This document shows positions 44,185 through 52,889 of a stretch of DNA of 64,000 bases, one piece after another. Source of the DNA: CAZADA01 sp964568975 (GTDB taxonomy: Bacteria > Pseudomonadota > Alphaproteobacteria > Caulobacterales > Maricaulaceae); assembly GCA_964568975.1 (NCBI GenBank), contig CAZMSO010000007.1:33231-97230 (forward strand). Reading direction: 5' to 3'. A program made the translations under genes and the position numbers. The notes under the pieces were generated by a model, which ran no database searches, was not told the DNA's origin, and saw only the letters and a list, made by a program, of their open reading frames with translations. Position 1 is the stretch's first letter, and the number at the start of each line of letters is the position of its first letter.

Positions 44185-44889
44185 CTATGAGCGGTTGGCG
44201 GTGTCGAGCAGGCCGCGAGCGCCTTGCGCGAATTTCTGAGCCGCCTCGCTGTCCTCGCCGCCTTCCAAGAGTGAGCCGACGTCAGTGGGGACTTTGATCC
44301 CCCGGTCCGCCGCCGGGCGTGCGGCGATGGCCTTCGCCCAGCGCGCGAGGTGCTCAAACGGCCGATAATCGACGCCGGACCAGCGGCCCGTGCGCACCCA
44401 GCACCAATTGGCGATGTCGGCGATGGAATAGTCGCCCGCGAGATACTCGTGGTTGGCCAAATGGTCGTCGAGAACGCCGAAGAGGCGTTTGACTTCAGTC
44501 TGGTAACGGTCGATCGCAGGTTGGATTTTTTCTGGGAAATACCGGTAAAACACATTCGCTTGGCCCATCATCGGGCCGACGCCGCCGATTTGAAACATCA
44601 ACCATTGCAGGGTGTGGGCGCGACCAGCGGCGTCTGTCGGCAACAGACGGCCATATTTTTCTGCAAGGTAAATCATGATCGCGCCGGATTCAAAAATCGT
44701 CAGATCATTGGCGTCGGCGTCGCGGATTGCGGGGATGCGGCCATTGGGATTGATTGCGCGATACTCCGGGGTTTTTTGGTCGCCCTTCATCAAATCGATG
44801 GCGTGGACCTCATAAGCGGCGCCCAGTTCTTCAAGCGTGACGGAGGCTTTCCAGCCATTCGGCGTCGCAGCGGTATAGAGGTGGATCAT
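44185..44889 (-). CDS. Glutathione S-transferase, nu-class-like (YfcG type)
   Basis: The 234-residue product has the thioredoxin-fold half LYTAATPNGWKASVTLEEL, INPNGRIPAI and FESGAIMIYLAEKYG, then an all-helical half with EYLAGDYSIADIANWCW. The TPNGWK context is that of YfcG/YghU disulfide reductases that use glutathione. It is the first gene of a unit with MaoC and is divergent from a TetR gene, which probably controls it. Confidence 0.9.
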   Translation of the reverse strand: MIHLYTAATPNGWKASVTLEELGAAYEVHAIDLMKGDQKTPEYRAINPNGRIPAIRDADANDLTIFESGAIMIYLAEKYGRLLPTDAAGRAHTLQWLMFQIGGVGPMMGQANVFYRYFPEKIQPAIDRYQTEVKRLFGVLDDHLANHEYLAGDYSIADIANWCWVRTGRWSGVDYRPFEHLARWAKAIAARPAADRGIKVPTDVGSLLEGGEDSEAAQKFAQGARGLLDTANRS

Positions 44890-45083
44890 GGCGAAGCCTC
44901 CCGTGACGCGGGCGCGATCGTCCCGCGCGACAGACATCGCGCGTGCGCTGCGCGCGTGCAAGCGCTGCGGAGCTGACGCGCCGGGCCCTGCGGCGTGTGC
45001 GCCCTTGCCAGACCGCGCGCGCGCCTCGTACAACCAGCGATCCGCAGCCCCGGCGTCGATAGCGATGGCGCGGCGGCCCCAAG

Positions 45084-45138
45084 GCGACGTGTTGGCGATG
45101 CGTTGGCGACGTGTTGGCGACGCAGCGGCGACGCGCGC
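45084..45138. repeat. Array of 11-bp repeats between the GST and tetR genes
   Basis: Consecutive 11-mers read GCGACGTGTTG, GCGATGCGTTG, GCGACGTGTTG, GCGACGCAGCG and a weaker GCGACGCGCGC. The first and third are identical, so a 22-bp period is also present. An 11-bp period places each copy on the same face of the helix, as in iteron operators. The array lies in the 300-bp divergent promoter region, about 50 bp upstream of the tetR start. Confidence 0.6.
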
Positions 45139-45189
45139 GGCCGGCCGAAGGGGCGTGCGGCGTTGATCGAGAGCGCGAAGGACGGTGGC

Positions 45190-45966
45190 GTGAGCAAACG
45201 CGACGGTGAAGAGGGCGCGGCCGCGCCCGCGGATGAGGCGATGTCGGCCTTCGACGAGGACGCAGCGCTCGTGGACGGGCGCCGCCGGCGCAGCGAACGC
45301 AGCCGCTTAGCCATTGCGCGCGCGCTGCTGGATGCGGTGCGCGACACCGGCTTGCCGCCGACCGTCGATGAAATCGCCCAGCGCGCGGGGGTGTCGCGCC
45401 GGTCCGTGTTTCGCCATTTCGGCGACATGACCGAGCTCTACGCCACCGCGATCGTGCTCCAGCGCGACGATGTGAGTGAACTCTTTCCCGGCCCGGAGCT
45501 TGGCCATGCGCCGCTGGAGGAGCGGATTCGTCAAATGGCGGTCCAGCTTGGCGCCATTTATGAGCGCTGCGGCGCGATGATCCGCGTGTTTCGGCTCCAC
45601 CGGTCCCAAAACGAGCTTCTCCAACGCCGGTGGGAGGCCGATATCGCCGCGTTGCGCCATTTCGTGGGGTCGGTGTTTTCCGATTGCTTAGCCGATTATG
45701 CGCCGCCGGACGATGTGCATGTGCGCAACGCCATCAGTCTGGCGCTCGATCCGTTGACATGGGAGACGATGCGCGAGGAGCTGGGTTTGTCCGCGCCGGA
45801 GGCGCGCGCGGTGATGGCGCGCACTTTGGCGGCGTTAGTGGGCAGCGCGACGCCCGACGTCTCCCACAGCATTTATGACGAAGAGCCCGCCGCCGGGGAC
45901 GCGACGCGCGAGACGCCGGCGGCGGCGTCCCACGCGGCGGCGGATCTGGCGCTGCGTTCGTTCTGA
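45190..45966 (+). CDS. TetR/AcrR-family transcriptional regulator
   Basis: The 258-residue product has a helix-turn-helix at about residues 40-75 (TVDEIAQRAGVSRRSVFRHFG). A C-terminal ligand-binding domain with EERIRQMAVQLGAIYERCG follows. The start is a GTG at 45190 with GAAGGAC upstream; the N-terminus has a disordered acidic stretch and the C-terminus an Ala-rich tail. It is divergent from GST-MaoC, which are its most likely targets. Confidence 0.88.
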   Translation: MSKRDGEEGAAAPADEAMSAFDEDAALVDGRRRRSERSRLAIARALLDAVRDTGLPPTVDEIAQRAGVSRRSVFRHFGDMTELYATAIVLQRDDVSELFPGPELGHAPLEERIRQMAVQLGAIYERCGAMIRVFRLHRSQNELLQRRWEADIAALRHFVGSVFSDCLADYAPPDDVHVRNAISLALDPLTWETMREELGLSAPEARAVMARTLAALVGSATPDVSHSIYDEEPAAGDATRETPAAASHAAADLALRSF

Positions 45967-46188
45967 GACGACCCACCTGACGCGATCTTTCTCAGGCGAG
46001 GCCGCGCGCGGCGCCCGTGTCCTCGGCGCGGTCTTTGCATCTGTGCGCGGACGTCGAGGGAATGCGCGGCGCCACAGCGCCGGTGTGACCGCGTTCCCTG
46101 GGCGCGTCGGCGCGTTTGCGTCGCGTGCAATTGCGGGCGGTTAGCATACGCGCTTTCGTCGCCCCTTGCGGCACACAGGAGGCAGGCC

Positions 46189-46446
46189 ATGAGCGCCGGC
46201 GTCACCATCACTGTGCGGTCCCTCCGCCCTGACAGCGCAAGCGATGAAAGCGCGCTCGTCCACCAAGCGGCGGCCGAGAGCGCGTTCGCTGACGACGACG
46301 CTGAAGAGGCGTGCGCCTACATCATCAAGACGGAAATGGCCGCTGAGGGCATGGTCAAAACGGTCGTGTTCGAACGCCCAGAGGCGGCGCGGCGTTTCCG
46401 CGCCTTGCTGTCGCGCACTGCGCCGCAGCTGCGCGCCGACGACTGA
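46189..46446 (+). CDS. Small protein of unknown function
   Basis: The 85-residue acidic product has a good AGGAGGC site before its ATG. It contains ESAFADDDAEEACAYIIKTE and a C-terminal RPEAARRFRALLSRT helix. I do not recognise a family. It is followed after 132 bp by the transglycosylase gene. The clean ribosome site and codon use make it likely a real gene. Confidence 0.6.
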   Translation: MSAGVTITVRSLRPDSASDESALVHQAAAESAFADDDAEEACAYIIKTEMAAEGMVKTVVFERPEAARRFRALLSRTAPQLRADD

Positions 46447-46578
46447 TCAACGGCGCACGTTGCGCTTTACCCGTCCTTAGGCCCGAGCGCCCATGCTTTG
46501 ACCGGTCTTCAGCCCCGCGCGCCCGCCGGCGCGCGATCCGGCTCCGGCGTCTCACGCCGCGGACCGAAGGAGTAAACG

Positions 46579-47382
46579 GTGCCAAGCAGCGCCTTGTCCG
46601 TGACGGCGGCCATCGCCGAGGCGTCGCGCCGCACCGGCGTCAGCCTCGACTACCTCCAGGCCGCCGCGCAACGCGAAAGCGGCTTTGACGTCACCGCGAA
46701 AGCCGCGACATCCTCCGCCGCGGGCCTTTATCAATTCATCGAAAGCACATGGCTGCAGACGCTGGAGCGTCACGGCGCGCGTTATGGGTTGAGCGACGCC
46801 AGCCCCGACGGCGCGCCCGATCGCGAAAGCCTGCTTCAGTTGCGGTTCGACCCCCAAGCGGCGGCGCTGATGGCCGGCGCACTGACGCGCGAGAACGCGG
46901 ACGCGTTGGCCGGCGCCCTTGGCCGCGAGCCGGATGCTGGAGAGCTTTACGCCGCCCATGTCCTGGGCGCGGGCGACGCCACCCGGCTTCTCAAGGCCGC
47001 CGCCGACGCGCCGCAGACGCCGGCGGCGGAGCTTTTCCCGCGCGCGGCGGCGGCCAATCGCAACTTGTTCTATAGCCCTGACGGCGCGCCGGTGTCGGCT
47101 GAGGCGCTGGCGGCGCGGTTCGCGCGGATGATGGACACCGATCCCACGACAGCGTCTCCCGCCGCCGTCCGTCCAGCCGCTCCATCGACGGCGGCGTCGT
47201 CTTACCCCGATGCGCCGGCGGCGGGCGTGGGGCCGGCTTTGCGCGTGACGCCGGCGGTGGCCGCGATTCTCGCGGCCTTGCCCGCGCCTGAGCGCGCCGA
47301 CGCGGATGGCGACGTGGGCGGCGACTCCCAGGAACGTGAGCCGGGCCGCGCGAAGGACGCCGCAGCGCGTCGGTCGGTGTAA
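46579..47382 (+). CDS. Lytic transglycosylase-like (SLT) protein
   Basis: The 267-residue product has an SLT-type muramidase region: LQAAAQRESGFDVTAKAATS with catalytic E33, then AAGLYQFIESTWLQTL. The C-terminal third is Pro/Ala-rich and disordered. No signal peptide is seen, similar to flagellum-linked SLT proteins such as Caulobacter PleA relatives, so it could act with a secretion apparatus (inference). AAGGAG precedes GTG 46579. A DUF2336 gene follows after 60 bp. Confidence 0.83.
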   Translation: MPSSALSVTAAIAEASRRTGVSLDYLQAAAQRESGFDVTAKAATSSAAGLYQFIESTWLQTLERHGARYGLSDASPDGAPDRESLLQLRFDPQAAALMAGALTRENADALAGALGREPDAGELYAAHVLGAGDATRLLKAAADAPQTPAAELFPRAAAANRNLFYSPDGAPVSAEALAARFARMMDTDPTTASPAAVRPAAPSTAASSYPDAPAAGVGPALRVTPAVAAILAALPAPERADADGDVGGDSQEREPGRAKDAAARRSV

Positions 47383-47442
47383 GTCGTGATGGGTGGCGGT
47401 CGCGAATCTCTCTATCAGCATGCACGGTAAAGGGGATCTCTT

Positions 47443-48603
47443 GTGTCGGTAGTCACGCTGCGCTCTCACCTCAGCGAAGAGGACTTGCACGCGTTGATGC
47501 GTGGCCGCTGCGACGCTGACCGCGCGCAGGCCGCCGCGAAACTTTGCCGGCGCATCGGCGTGGATGGTCTTGCGCCGGCCGAGCGTGAGGCGGCGGAGGA
47601 GATTCTGCAGCTTTTGGCGGTGGACGCCGCGGTGGCTGTGCGCCACGCGCTCGCAACGACGCTCGGCAATTCGCCGGACTTGCCGGCCGCCGTCGCGCGG
47701 CGTTTGGCGGACGATATTGACGCCATCGCCACGCCGGTTCTGGAGCGTTCGCCTGTCCTGAGCGATGACGACTTGGTGGCGGTGCTGGCGAGCGGCGGCG
47801 TGGCGAAGCGTGTCGCGATCGCCGCGCGCGCCCACATCTCCGCGGATGTGGTGGACGCCATTCTCGACACCGGCGCGCGTGAGGCCGTCGCACGCGCGGT
47901 CGCCAATGACGGCGCTGATTTCGACACCCAGCGCAGCTTGCGCGCTTTGCGGGAGTATCCCGGCGCGGATGTGGCGGAAGCCTTTGTGGAGCGCAGCTTT
48001 TTGCCGCCCTCGGTGGCTGAGGCCTTAGTGTCGGCGATTTCTGACGCCGCGCTTGAACGGCTCACCCGCCGCCACGCATTGCCGCCGCAGCTGGCGGTGG
48101 ACTTGGCTGAGGGCGCGCGCGAGCGCGCGACGATTGATCTCCTCGATCAAGCGGGCTGCGCCCAAGACATGACGCGCTTCGTCCAGCAATTGCAGCTCAA
48201 TGGGCGACTCACGCCGTCCCTTGTAATTCGCGGGCTGTGCCTTGGGCATGTGCGGTTCTTCGAATACGCCTTGGCGGAGATGGCTGGCCTCGCCCACGCA
48301 AAGGCGTGGCTGTTGATTCACGACGCGGGGCCTCTCGGGCTGCGCGCCATTTTTGAGCGCGCGCGCATGCCCCACCAGCTTTATGGCGCGGCGCGCGCGG
48401 CCATCGACGCCTACCATGAGATCGAACTGGAGGGCGGTCCAAGCGATCGGGCGCGGTTGACGGAGTTGATGATTGAACGCGTGTTGACGCGCCGCCACGC
48501 CTTGCCGGAGGAGGCGGTGACCTATCTCCTCGACAAGCTCAATGCGATGCGCGTCCTTGACGGCGCGAGCCGCGCAGCGGGCGCCGCGCAGGAAGCCGGC
48601 TGA
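47443..48603 (+). CDS. DUF2336 family HEAT-like repeat protein
   Basis: The 386-residue, almost wholly helical product matches DUF2336 of alphaproteobacteria: VRHALATTLGNSPDLPAAVA, then ERSPVLSDDDLVAVLASG and the LRALREYPG repeats. The family is of unknown function, often near flagellar or envelope genes. GTG 47443 follows AAAGGGGATC. It lies after the SLT gene, and both may be one operon. Confidence 0.82.
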   Translation: MSVVTLRSHLSEEDLHALMRGRCDADRAQAAAKLCRRIGVDGLAPAEREAAEEILQLLAVDAAVAVRHALATTLGNSPDLPAAVARRLADDIDAIATPVLERSPVLSDDDLVAVLASGGVAKRVAIAARAHISADVVDAILDTGAREAVARAVANDGADFDTQRSLRALREYPGADVAEAFVERSFLPPSVAEALVSAISDAALERLTRRHALPPQLAVDLAEGARERATIDLLDQAGCAQDMTRFVQQLQLNGRLTPSLVIRGLCLGHVRFFEYALAEMAGLAHAKAWLLIHDAGPLGLRAIFERARMPHQLYGAARAAIDAYHEIELEGGPSDRARLTELMIERVLTRRHALPEEAVTYLLDKLNAMRVLDGASRAAGAAQEAG

Positions 48604-48642
48604 GGGCCCGGGCGTCGCGTGACCCCCGTAGCCGGCGCGCGA

Positions 48643-48891
48643 TCAGCGGCGCACGCCGCGCGCGCGGTCGAGTTCCGCCTGAAGGCGCTCAACCTCGCGC
48701 TGCAAGTCTTCGCGCGCGGTCTGGGCGGCGGCGAGTTCTTCGCGCGTTTCTGCAAGCTCAGCTTCCAATTGCTCGCGCTGCAACCGCGCCGCCGTGAGTT
48801 CTTGCTCCAACGTCGCATTGTCCACAAGCGCTTGGCAGCCCGCCACGCCCCAACACGCCGCCGCCAGGATTACGCACCGCACACTGTTCAT
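48643..48891 (-). CDS. Small coiled-coil lipoprotein
   Basis: The 82-residue product has a leader ending in the lipobox GVAGC (C19) and a mature part that is one continuous heptad-rich coiled coil (LEQELTAARLQREQLEAELA). It resembles Lpp in plan but not in sequence. It probably sits in the outer or inner membrane. AGGAGGGG precedes ATG 48891. It converges with the DUF2336 gene. Confidence 0.7.
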   Translation of the reverse strand: MNSVRCVILAAACWGVAGCQALVDNATLEQELTAARLQREQLEAELAETREELAAAQTAREDLQREVERLQAELDRARGVRR

Positions 48892-49050
48892 CCGCCCCTC
48901 CTGCGCCGTCGCGGGTCGACTCTACGGCACGTTATGGCGCCGCGCCGCGGCGTTTGCGATGGAAAATGGCGAGGCGCCCCGTCGCGCAATTGTGAGGCCC
49001 GCGTGCGCCCCGCGCGCTTTATGGTGCGTCGACACCTGGAGGAGGCGTTC

Positions 49051-49479
49051 ATGATCCGCATGCTGTTCACGGGCTTTATCGCCGCCATTGTGACGTTTGG
49101 GTTGGCGGGCGCGGAGCCGTCGCCAGCGCGGTCCGACGACGCGCAGCCAGTTGTGGCGGCGATGTTTTATTCCGGCTTTTGCGCCAGCTGCCGCGTGTTG
49201 GAGCCGCGGATCGAGGCGGTGCGCGACGATTACGCGGACCAGCCCGTGACGTTTATCCGCTTCGACAAGACCTGGTCGGCGCTGGGCGGCGGCGATCGGC
49301 GCGCCGCGCTCGCTCAAGACCACGGCATGGCGGAGATCTGGGAGCGTCATAAGGGCGGTCAAGGCTTTATGCTGCTGGTGGATCCCGGGGCCCAGGAAGT
49401 GCTGGCGATGGTCACCATCCGCCATTCCGAGCGCGATATCCGGGCCTTGCTTGACGCCGCCCTCGCCCGCTCAAGCTGA
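49051..49479 (+). CDS. Exported thioredoxin-like protein
   Basis: The 142-residue product has an N-terminal hydrophobic leader (MLFTGFIAAIVTFGLAGA) and a thioredoxin fold with FYSGFCASCRVLEPRI, active-site C44-A-S-C47. Other thioredoxin marks, such as the cis-proline, are less clear. It is preceded by GGAGGAGG. It probably acts in periplasmic thiol chemistry. A gap of 237 bp separates it from purC. Confidence 0.78.
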   Translation: MIRMLFTGFIAAIVTFGLAGAEPSPARSDDAQPVVAAMFYSGFCASCRVLEPRIEAVRDDYADQPVTFIRFDKTWSALGGGDRRAALAQDHGMAEIWERHKGGQGFMLLVDPGAQEVLAMVTIRHSERDIRALLDAALARSS

Positions 49480-49716
49480 GCGCGCCGCGCAGACGTCGGC
49501 GCAGAACCCCTGTCGACCCGGGCGGCGCGCCGGACGAGGCCGGCCGCCGGGCCGGGGATAGGGGCGCGCTCAAGGCTTGACGCGCTGGGCCGTGGCGGTG
49601 TGATCATCGCGCGAGAGAAAGCGTGCGCGCTGCGCATCACTCCCCATATGAGAAGCTTATGTCGGTCGCGCGACGGGTCCGGGCGGTCTCGTCGCGTGCG
49701 CTGGAGGAGCAAACGG

Positions 49717-50487
49717 ATGTCGCGCCGCAAAAAAGTCTACGAAGGCAAAGCGAAGATCCTTTATGAGGGTCCGGAGCCCGGGACGCTCGTGGCCTATTTC
49801 AAAGACGACGCGACGGCCTACAACAATCAAAAGCACGGCCGCCTCGACGGCAAAGGCGTGCTGAACAACCGCATTTCTGAATTCATTATGGCGCGGTTGA
49901 ATGAAATCGGCGTGCCGACGCACTTTATTCGCCGCCTCAATATGCGCGAGCAATTGATTCGCGAACTTGAGATGATTCCGATCGAGGTGGTGTGCCGCAA
50001 CGTCGCCGCAGGCTCGATCGCGTCGCGATTGGGCCTGGAGGAGGGTAAACCGCTCCCGCGCTCGATTATGGAGTTCTATTATAAGTCTGATGAACTGCAG
50101 GATCCGATGGTCGCGGAAGAGCACATTACGGCGTTCAATTGGGCCAGCGCGCAAGAGATCGACGACATGATGGCGCTCACTCTACGCGTGAACGATTTTG
50201 TCTCGGGCCTGTTCGCCGGCGCCGGCATTAAGCTTGTGGATTTCAAGCTCGAATTCGGCCGCCAGTTCGATGGCGATTTGGTGCGCATTGTCGTCGCGGA
50301 CGAAATCAGTCCGGATTCCTGCCGGCTGTGGGACATGGAAAGCGGCGAAAAGCTCGACAAAGACCGCTTTCGTCGCGATCTCGGCGGCGTTACGGAGGCC
50401 TATGCGGAGGTGGCGCGGCGCTTGGGCATTATGCGCGAGCCGCCGGCGCATTTACAGGTCGTGTCGGAAACCAGCGCTGTGGATTAG
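49717..50487 (+). CDS. purC: SAICAR synthetase (phosphoribosylaminoimidazole-succinocarboxamide synthase)
   Basis: PurC joins CAIR with aspartate in purine synthesis. The 256-residue product has KKVYEGKAKILYEG, EVVCRNVAAGSIASR and LVDFKLEFGR. An upstream frame is open, but ATG 49717 follows GGAGG and fits the family start. It heads a purine cluster purC-purS-purQ-purL. Confidence 0.97.
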   Translation: MSRRKKVYEGKAKILYEGPEPGTLVAYFKDDATAYNNQKHGRLDGKGVLNNRISEFIMARLNEIGVPTHFIRRLNMREQLIRELEMIPIEVVCRNVAAGSIASRLGLEEGKPLPRSIMEFYYKSDELQDPMVAEEHITAFNWASAQEIDDMMALTLRVNDFVSGLFAGAGIKLVDFKLEFGRQFDGDLVRIVVADEISPDSCRLWDMESGEKLDKDRFRRDLGGVTEAYAEVARRLGIMREPPAHLQVVSETSAVD

Positions 50488-50522
50488 GCGACCGCTGCGC
50501 CCGGTGGAACAGAGGCTGCGCT

Positions 50523-50783
50523 ATGAAGGCGATCATCCGTGTGGATCTGAAGCCCGGCGTGCTCGACCCCCAGGGTCAGGCCGTCGCCCAGGCGTTGCGG
50601 GGCCTCGGCTTTGATGAGGTCGCCGACGCCCGTCAAGGCAAGATTATTGAGCTTGATCTCGACGAGCGCGACCCCAGCCGCGCGCGCGAGCGGGTGGAGG
50701 CCATGTGCCAGCGCTTGCTCGCCAATCCCGTGATTGAGCGGTTTGCGATCGACCTTGTCGCGGAGACGGACGCGCCGGCGTAG
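50523..50783 (+). CDS. purS: FGAM synthase subunit PurS
   Basis: The 86-residue product has IRVDLKPGVLDPQGQAV and CQRLLANPVIERFAIDL, diagnostic of PurS. It forms the FGAM synthase complex with PurQ and PurL, with a bridging role. It follows purC after 35 bp. Since PurS and PurQ are separate, the short form of PurL is expected, and that is what is found. Confidence 0.96.
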   Translation: MKAIIRVDLKPGVLDPQGQAVAQALRGLGFDEVADARQGKIIELDLDERDPSRARERVEAMCQRLLANPVIERFAIDLVAETDAPA

Positions 50784-50915
50784 TCCTGCCCGCGCGGCGC
50801 GAGCATGGTGTGCGTCTTCTCCACAAACACGAACGGCCGCAGCCTTGCGTCCGCAGCGCGGCCGTCGCCATGCTCTGGCTTCGGATCTGATGCGAATCGC
50901 GGCGAGACTGCGCTT

Positions 50916-51215
50916 ATGAACATGCACGACGATGATGCGATCTACGACATTCTGCGCCGGTTCCAGGGCGAACTGGCGGCGTTGCGCGGGGATGTGAACG
51001 AGCTGCGCGCGGAGTGTGTGGCCCTGCGCGAACAAGAGCGCGCCGCGCAGGTCGAGGTCGAAGACCTCAACGCGGCGGCGGATGCGCTTGGGCGTCGGGT
51101 GCGTCGTCTGGAACGCAGCATGGAGACGCCGGCGGAGCCCTTGTTCAGCGCACCGCCCGGGGGCGATCGCGAACCGCCCGCCCCGCGCCGCGCCCATGCC
51201 GCCCGCGGGCGCTAG
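50916..51215 (+). CDS. Short coiled-coil protein between purS and purQ
   Basis: The 99-residue product is a continuous charged helix (YDILRRFQGELAALRGDVNE, then AADALGRRVRRLERSM) followed by a Pro-rich end. A good ATG lies at 50916; an in-frame start at 50805 would add an unlikely segment. No family was recognised. Its place within the purine cluster is conserved only as far as this window shows. Confidence 0.6.
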   Translation: MNMHDDDAIYDILRRFQGELAALRGDVNELRAECVALREQERAAQVEVEDLNAAADALGRRVRRLERSMETPAEPLFSAPPGGDREPPAPRRAHAARGR

Positions 51216-51283
51216 CACACACCGCGCGCTCAGGCCGCCGCGGCGCTTTCCACACGGACGAGGCCTTTGCTACAGGTGACGGC

Positions 51284-51961
51284 ATGAACAGCGCCGTCAT
51301 CGTTTTTCCCGGCTCTAATTGCGATCGCGACGCCCAGACGGCCCTGGCGGCCGTGACCGGGCGCGCGCCGGCGATGATTTGGCATGGCGAGACGGCGCTG
51401 CCGACCGGCCTTGATCTCATCGTCATTCCAGGCGGCTTTTCGTATGGCGATTATCTGCGCGCCGGCGCGATGGCCGCGCGCGCGGCTGTCGCGCCGGCCG
51501 TCAAAGCCGCTGCGGACCGGGGCGTGCGCGTGCTTGGTGTGTGCAACGGCTTTCAGATCTTGTGCGAATTGGGTCTGCTGCCGGGGGCGCTGTTGCGCAA
51601 TGCGGGGCTGACATTTGTGTGCCGGCCCCAGGCCTTGACCGTCGCGAATGCGGACACGCCCTTCACGTGGCGCTATGCCGCCGGTGAGCGGGTGACCTTT
51701 CCCATCGCCCATCATGACGGCAATTACGTCGCTGATGACGAGACCCTCGATCGGCTGGAGGGCGAGGGGCGGGTGGCGTTCCGCTACGCTGGCGGCGCGA
51801 CCGGCGATCCGAATGGTTCGGCCCGGCGGATTGCGGGGATCACAAGCGCTGATGGTCGCGTTCTGGGCTTGATGCCGCACCCGGAACGCGCCGTCGATGC
51901 GCTGCACGGCGGGGTGGACGGTGTTAAGCTCTTTGAAAGCGTGATGGAGGCTCGCCCATGA
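51284..51961 (+). CDS. purQ: FGAM synthase glutaminase subunit PurQ
   Basis: The 225-residue glutamine amidotransferase has the catalytic C87 in GVCNGFQILCE and the His/Glu pair in LMPHPERA, with IPGGFSYGDYLRAGA upstream. It supplies ammonia to PurL. The start ATG 51284 fits the family start SAVIVFPGSNCDRD. The stop overlaps the next small gene (ATGA). Confidence 0.97.
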   Translation: MNSAVIVFPGSNCDRDAQTALAAVTGRAPAMIWHGETALPTGLDLIVIPGGFSYGDYLRAGAMAARAAVAPAVKAAADRGVRVLGVCNGFQILCELGLLPGALLRNAGLTFVCRPQALTVANADTPFTWRYAAGERVTFPIAHHDGNYVADDETLDRLEGEGRVAFRYAGGATGDPNGSARRIAGITSADGRVLGLMPHPERAVDALHGGVDGVKLFESVMEARP

Positions 51962-52353
51962 AATTTGATGACGAGGTCGACACCCTCAAGCGCGCCTTGG
52001 CGGAAGAGCGGGGCGGCGCGTTGGCCCGCGCGAGCCGCATTGAGCGTTTGCGGGAATTGCTCGGTGTGTTGGAGCAACGGATCGCCAGCCGACGGGTCGC
52101 GTTTCGTCTGGAAACGGAGGAAGAGACTGACGAGGAGCCCAACATCGTTTTAGTGCATGTGGCGACCAGCGATGAGCTGGGCTTCATTTTCGTCGATGAA
52201 AGCGGCTTTTCCTTTGAGTCTGAGGATGATGAGTACTTCCCCGATATTGAACCCGCGGCGGAGGCCGCTGATTTTGCGGGACTGGTCTATGACGCGCTGA
52301 AGACGGGCTTGCCCGCCTATGAGCTTGACGTGGAGGCCGACGCCGAGGGGTGA
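51958..52353 (+). CDS. Acidic protein of unknown function coupled to purQ
   Basis: The 131-residue product starts within the purQ stop (ATGA). It has an N-terminal basic helix (RASRIERLRELLGVLEQRI) and an acidic C-terminal half (DESGFSFESEDDEYFPDIEP). No family comes to mind. The overlap and codon use suggest a real gene. Its tight coupling to purQ suggests a function in the same process, which I cannot name. Confidence 0.6.
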   Translation: MKFDDEVDTLKRALAEERGGALARASRIERLRELLGVLEQRIASRRVAFRLETEEETDEEPNIVLVHVATSDELGFIFVDESGFSFESEDDEYFPDIEPAAEAADFAGLVYDALKTGLPAYELDVEADAEG

Positions 52354-52452
52354 CTGTCGCTCGCGGCGGCGGCGCGCTGAAGCCCCCGCGCGCGACGGCG
52401 TCAGGCGCGCTTGGACGCGCGGGACGGGGGCGCCAGCGCCGCCGCGCGCTGG

Positions 52453-52806
52453 TCAGCGCTCCATCACCATCTCAAAGCCGCCGAAGATCATGCGCTTGCC
52501 GTCAAACGGCATCGGATTGACGTCAGGCTGCATGCGCGGGTCCTCCATCATTTTCTGTATGCCGGCGTCACGGGTTGCCTTGTCTGGCCAGAGGATCCAG
52601 GAAAAAACCACCGTTTCGTCGTCTTGACAGTTCACGGCCATGGGAAACGAGGTCACCTCGCCATCGGGCACGTCCTCGCCCCAGCACTCCACGACTTTAA
52701 GCGCGCCGTTGTCTTTAAAGACGACCGCCGACAGCTCTGCGTGTTTGATATAGGCGTCGCGATTGGCGGTGGGGACTGCGATCACAAACCCGTCCACATA
52801 AGTCAT
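52453..52806 (-). CDS. DUF1428 family protein
   Basis: The 117-residue product has YVDGFVIAVPTANRDAYIKH, VVECWGEDVPDGEVTSFPMA, ETVVFSWILWPDKATRD and MPFDGKRMIFGGFE, all characteristic of DUF1428, a ferredoxin-like fold of unknown function. GGAGGAGGATGAC precedes ATG 52806. It is on the opposite strand to the purine genes and divergent from purL. Confidence 0.9.
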   Translation of the reverse strand: MTYVDGFVIAVPTANRDAYIKHAELSAVVFKDNGALKVVECWGEDVPDGEVTSFPMAVNCQDDETVVFSWILWPDKATRDAGIQKMMEDPRMQPDVNPMPFDGKRMIFGGFEMVMER

Positions 52807-52889
52807 GTCATCCTCCTCCCAATGGAGCCGTTCTTGGCGTGCGCACGCTGATTTTGACACAACGCGCGGCGTGACGGCACAACGGCGTC

